A stretch of 64,000 bases of DNA, taken from assembly GCF_902364365.1 (NCBI RefSeq), contig NZ_CABJDN010000002.1:66815-130814 (forward strand), read 5' to 3'. The position numbers and the translations under genes are program-made. Under the pieces are notes generated by a model that ran no database searches, was not told the origin of the DNA, and was given only the letters and a program-made list of their open reading frames with translations. This document shows positions 61,373 to 64,000 of this stretch, in pieces (positions within the stretch are counted from its first letter, which is position 1; the number at the start of each line of letters is the position of its first letter). The DNA is from Bacteroides intestinalis (GTDB lineage: Bacteria; Bacteroidota; Bacteroidia; Bacteroidales; Bacteroidaceae).

Positions 61373-63187
61373 TTATTCCCAACCCGGATTCTGCACGAGT
61401 CCATACTTCTTGTTTATTTCACCTTGAGGAATAGGAATCAGAAAATAACGATTATCCCAGCGTTCTATATATACACGTTTATGCAACATATCATATCTCA
61501 CCTCATACGAAAGCTTATCATTTTCTTTGGTAATTCTTAATCTATGAAGTTTGGCTTTCAGATAGTCGTCTCTCTTCCACCGGTTTATATCAAAATAACG
61601 TATTTCCTCAAATCCAAACTCAACGGCACGTTCATGCAGAATAGCTTCGCGCAACTTCTCACCCGGCGTAACGATGCTTTCATCCAGTCCCGGCATATCC
61701 ACACGATTACGTACCAGTTTCACATAATCATAGGCAGTTCTTCCGAATTTATCCGGAGTTGTGGCAAGTCCTAATTCGTTCATCGCTTCGGCTATATTCA
61801 AGTAAATTTCAGGCAAGCGCAACAATGGACAGGAATAGAATTTCTTCCTCATTTCAGTGCTCAAATCACGCTGAAATTTACGCATGCCATACCCGTTATA
61901 TGCATTTTTCTGGAAAGAAGAAACCTTGGAGCCTTCACATGATTCACGACCACCCAACCAAACTTCAGCTGTACGCGATTGCCATTTATCACCATTTACA
62001 ATCAAAGTTTCATACATCCGGATGTCTCGAACCGGCTTTCCGTTATCATCAAAAAACGGATGTGCTCTATGCACCGGATTATCCCAACTGAATGGAGTTC
62101 CATCTGCCATCTCAAACATATCCGCATAATTTCCAGTAACTCCGCTTGTTCCAAACTTAATTTGCTGGAAAGACTTACTGTTAGCATCATATGTGACGAA
62201 ACGATGGGAAACAATAATGCACTCTCTATTGCAGCGATTGAAGTATGCCGCCGCAAAATCATCTCTCGGATTACCTGTATCGACTAAACGATAATAATTA
62301 CCCTTAGCTTGGTTTGCTTCCAAAAAAGCCAATCCTGCATCTAAAGCATCTTTCCAGCGTGAAGCATCATAATTACCATACCAGGTATACAACTTATCAG
62401 ACGCTTCTCCTTCCCTGAAAGGAGTTGCAAAATTAAACAACGGGCTTGCGGCAAACAATCGAGTCCGTGATTTTAGAGCCAGAGCGGCGGCGGCAGTCAT
62501 ACGGCCTTCGTCAGCCTCTTCCACACTCCACGGAAGAACTTGAGCCGTGGCATCCGCTATTGAATCTATTTTGGCAACCGTTTCTTCAACAGTCATACGA
62601 GTACAAGTCATATCATCATCTGCTTTAAAAGCATGATCAATCCATGGCATTCCTCCATAGTAGCGTAGCATTTGAGAATAATGAAATGCTATAATAAGGG
62701 CTGCCTCAGCCTTACGGACTTCTTTCTCCTGAGCAGACATATCCGGTACTTTATCCACATTTTCCAAATAAATCCATGCTTTGCGAATGCCATACATGGG
62801 CGAACATGCAGCGGCTTCCTCAGTAGTGCCCGCCGGATCTAGGCGATAAGGAAACTGACCGGTGTCTATCGCAGTCAACGTACCATTATAATATCCTTGT
62901 GCACCAGCTGCCTTTGTGTTTTCTCCCAAGTCGGTTATTGTTTCCAAAGTACCCCATGATAATCTACCATCGGTAGGCAAATAGTCCGGTAATGAGTGAT
63001 ATACTTCTGCCAAAGCTTGTTCTGCATACTTCTTGGAAGAAAAGACCGTATCAATAGTCACATCCGTACTAATAGGCTTTTCCAGGAAAGCATTACCAAA
63101 CTTCAAATCTTCACATCCTGCTAATATGGATAAGAAACAAGCAGGAAGAAGTCCTATATATTTAAATTTCAATTTCATGTTATTCAT
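61373..63187 (-). CDS. SusD/RagB family lipoprotein, first copy of PUL 2
   Basis: A 604-residue lipoprotein with lipobox ILAGC (C25 from the first Met, or start at the fourth residue). It has the family features KAEAALIIAFHYSQMLRYYG, LLRLPEIYLNIAEAMNELG and ERAVEFGFEEIRYFDINRW, then YFLIPIPQGEI. It belongs to the partial SusC that runs off the right edge; its start lies 4 nt after that gene's stop. Confidence 0.96.
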   Translation of the reverse strand: MNNMKLKFKYIGLLPACFLSILAGCEDLKFGNAFLEKPISTDVTIDTVFSSKKYAEQALAEVYHSLPDYLPTDGRLSWGTLETITDLGENTKAAGAQGYYNGTLTAIDTGQFPYRLDPAGTTEEAAACSPMYGIRKAWIYLENVDKVPDMSAQEKEVRKAEAALIIAFHYSQMLRYYGGMPWIDHAFKADDDMTCTRMTVEETVAKIDSIADATAQVLPWSVEEADEGRMTAAAALALKSRTRLFAASPLFNFATPFREGEASDKLYTWYGNYDASRWKDALDAGLAFLEANQAKGNYYRLVDTGNPRDDFAAAYFNRCNRECIIVSHRFVTYDANSKSFQQIKFGTSGVTGNYADMFEMADGTPFSWDNPVHRAHPFFDDNGKPVRDIRMYETLIVNGDKWQSRTAEVWLGGRESCEGSKVSSFQKNAYNGYGMRKFQRDLSTEMRKKFYSCPLLRLPEIYLNIAEAMNELGLATTPDKFGRTAYDYVKLVRNRVDMPGLDESIVTPGEKLREAILHERAVEFGFEEIRYFDINRWKRDDYLKAKLHRLRITKENDKLSYEVRYDMLHKRVYIERWDNRYFLIPIPQGEINKKYGLVQNPGWE

Positions 63188-63191
63188 TTAT

Positions 63192-64000
63192 TTAGAAAGT
63201 AATATTAACACCTAAATTATAAGTCTTGGTAATAGGATAAGTATCTTGATTATTGGGTTTACATTCCGGGTCCATGATACCAAATTTATCGAAAGTCAGC
63301 AGATTATACCCCGACAGCTTAAGTCCCAGTTTACTGATACCTATTTTCTTCAATACTTGTATATCTGTAAACTCATACCCAATTGTCACAGATTTTAATC
63401 TTAAATAAGAACCATCTTTGACCCACAAAGTAGATTGCTTACTATTATGCGACAAGCTATTCTCTGAGAAACGGGGCATAGTTGCCGTCTCTGCCGTTTC
63501 GGGTGTCCAACGATTTTCTACATGATAAGAGAATAAGCCTAATGATTGTCCGCCTCCGTTACCGAAAGGTGTTCTGAACTCATTGGCCAGCACCAGCGAA
63601 CGGTCCGTAACTCCCAACCAGTTCATTGTGAGGAACCATCCTTTGTAATTCACTCCGTAATTCAAACCGAATGTATAAGTGGGACGGGTCGGATATCCTA
63701 TTTCGCATTGATCGTCCGTATCAATCACATCATCGCCGTTCAAATCTTTATATTTCACATCGCCTGGATATACAGGTACTTTTGGATCCGGCAATCCATC
63801 AATCAGTGTCTTTCCATCTTCTTTAAAATCAGCAGCCGAATAAAAGCCTTCGGATACATAACCGAAAATGGCACCTACAGATTTTCCGGTACGCCATAAA
63901 TAAGGTTCATTGGGTTCTACCTCATCTTGTTCTATAATTTTATTCTTTGAATAAGATACATTACCATTGGCCCAATAACGAAAATCATTAATTCTATCTT
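63192..64000 (-). CDS. SusC-family transporter, 3' part only (PUL 2, first copy)
   Basis: The open frame continues without a stop from 63192 to the right edge of the window, giving the last 270 or so residues of a TonB-linked SusC barrel: KYKDLNGDDVIDTDDQ, LNYGVNYKGWFLTMNW and the C-terminal TKTYNLGVNITF. The frame upstream of 63794 reads sensibly (YLWRTGKSVGAIFGYVSEGF), so the gene is not truncated at that point. It is the first visible gene of PUL 2; the regulator must lie beyond the edge. Confidence 0.93.
   Translation of the reverse strand, partial: DRINDFRYWANGNVSYSKNKIIEQDEVEPNEPYLWRTGKSVGAIFGYVSEGFYSAADFKEDGKTLIDGLPDPKVPVYPGDVKYKDLNGDDVIDTDDQCEIGYPTRPTYTFGLNYGVNYKGWFLTMNWLGVTDRSLVLANEFRTPFGNGGGQSLGLFSYHVENRWTPETAETATMPRFSENSLSHNSKQSTLWVKDGSYLRLKSVTIGYEFTDIQVLKKIGISKLGLKLSGYNLLTFDKFGIMDPECKPNNQDTYPITKTYNLGVNITF

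Noticed and set aside
63192..63794. Reading the right-edge ORF as a complete 200-residue protein
   Set aside because: The frame stays open to the window edge and upstream residues fit a SusC barrel, so it is the end of a larger gene.

Overview
The window comes from a gut-type Bacteroides or a close Bacteroidales relative. The grounds are three SusC/SusD pairs (one partial), a SusE/F-like protein, Sus-linked glycoside hydrolases, many lipoproteins with acidic residues after the lipobox cysteine, and promoters of the Bacteroides form (TTTG or TTG, about 19-20 nt, then TAnnTTTG). No species is claimed.

Layout. 1-6.9 kb: an AlbA_2-domain protein, a sodium:amino-acid symporter, a conserved hypothetical, a KamA-family radical SAM protein, a Mug-type DNA glycosylase and tRNA-Trp. 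6.9-11.5 kb: a secreted phosphoesterase, queE-queD, a phosphodiester glycosidase, a DUF454 protein and a nucleosidase. 11.5-17.4 kb, all minus strand: an alpha/beta hydrolase - ECF sigma - membrane protein operon, then a block of small membrane proteins (including an unlisted 28-residue one) with a winged-helix regulator and a GNAT enzyme. 17.9-22.0 kb, plus strand: coiled-coil protein, zapA, a structured RNA region, rny, cutC and a lipoprotein with an HExxH motif. 22.0-28.4 kb, minus strand: transglutaminase-like lipoprotein, DUF2141 protein, TonB-dependent receptor, LytTR regulator. 28.4-33 kb: a small ORF, YccF, a heparinase II/III-like lyase, dinB and a PAS protein.

Two polysaccharide utilization loci dominate the right half. 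PUL 1 (33.1-44.9 kb, plus) is a DUF6377-type membrane regulator, SusC, SusD, a duplicated SusE/F-like binding lipoprotein, GH27, a CBM lipoprotein and a SusB-type GH97; alpha-glucan or alpha-galactoside is the likely target. PUL 2 (48.5-64.0 kb, minus, running off the right edge) holds two SusC/SusD pairs, a GH2, a 1377-residue GH29-PL8 fusion and a metallophosphoesterase; the enzymes point to a fucosylated, uronic-acid-containing glycan of the chondroitin type. A MATE transporter and two L,D-transpeptidases lie between the PULs.

Structure not explained by genes: (1) three intergenic arrays with a strict 22-bp period (868-955, 17519-17716, 39745-39876); the first and last share a GTWTC-N7-GAWAC hairpin unit although their sequences differ. 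(2) Two copies of a 214-bp core element made of nested palindromes (2543-2756, 42211-42424). The second has perfect 16-bp terminal inverted repeats, supplies the stop codon of the GH27 gene and sits between two halves of what looks like one CBM35-type domain. (3) A palindromic GCGGAC-rich repeat at 25211-25316, part of which also borders the first element.
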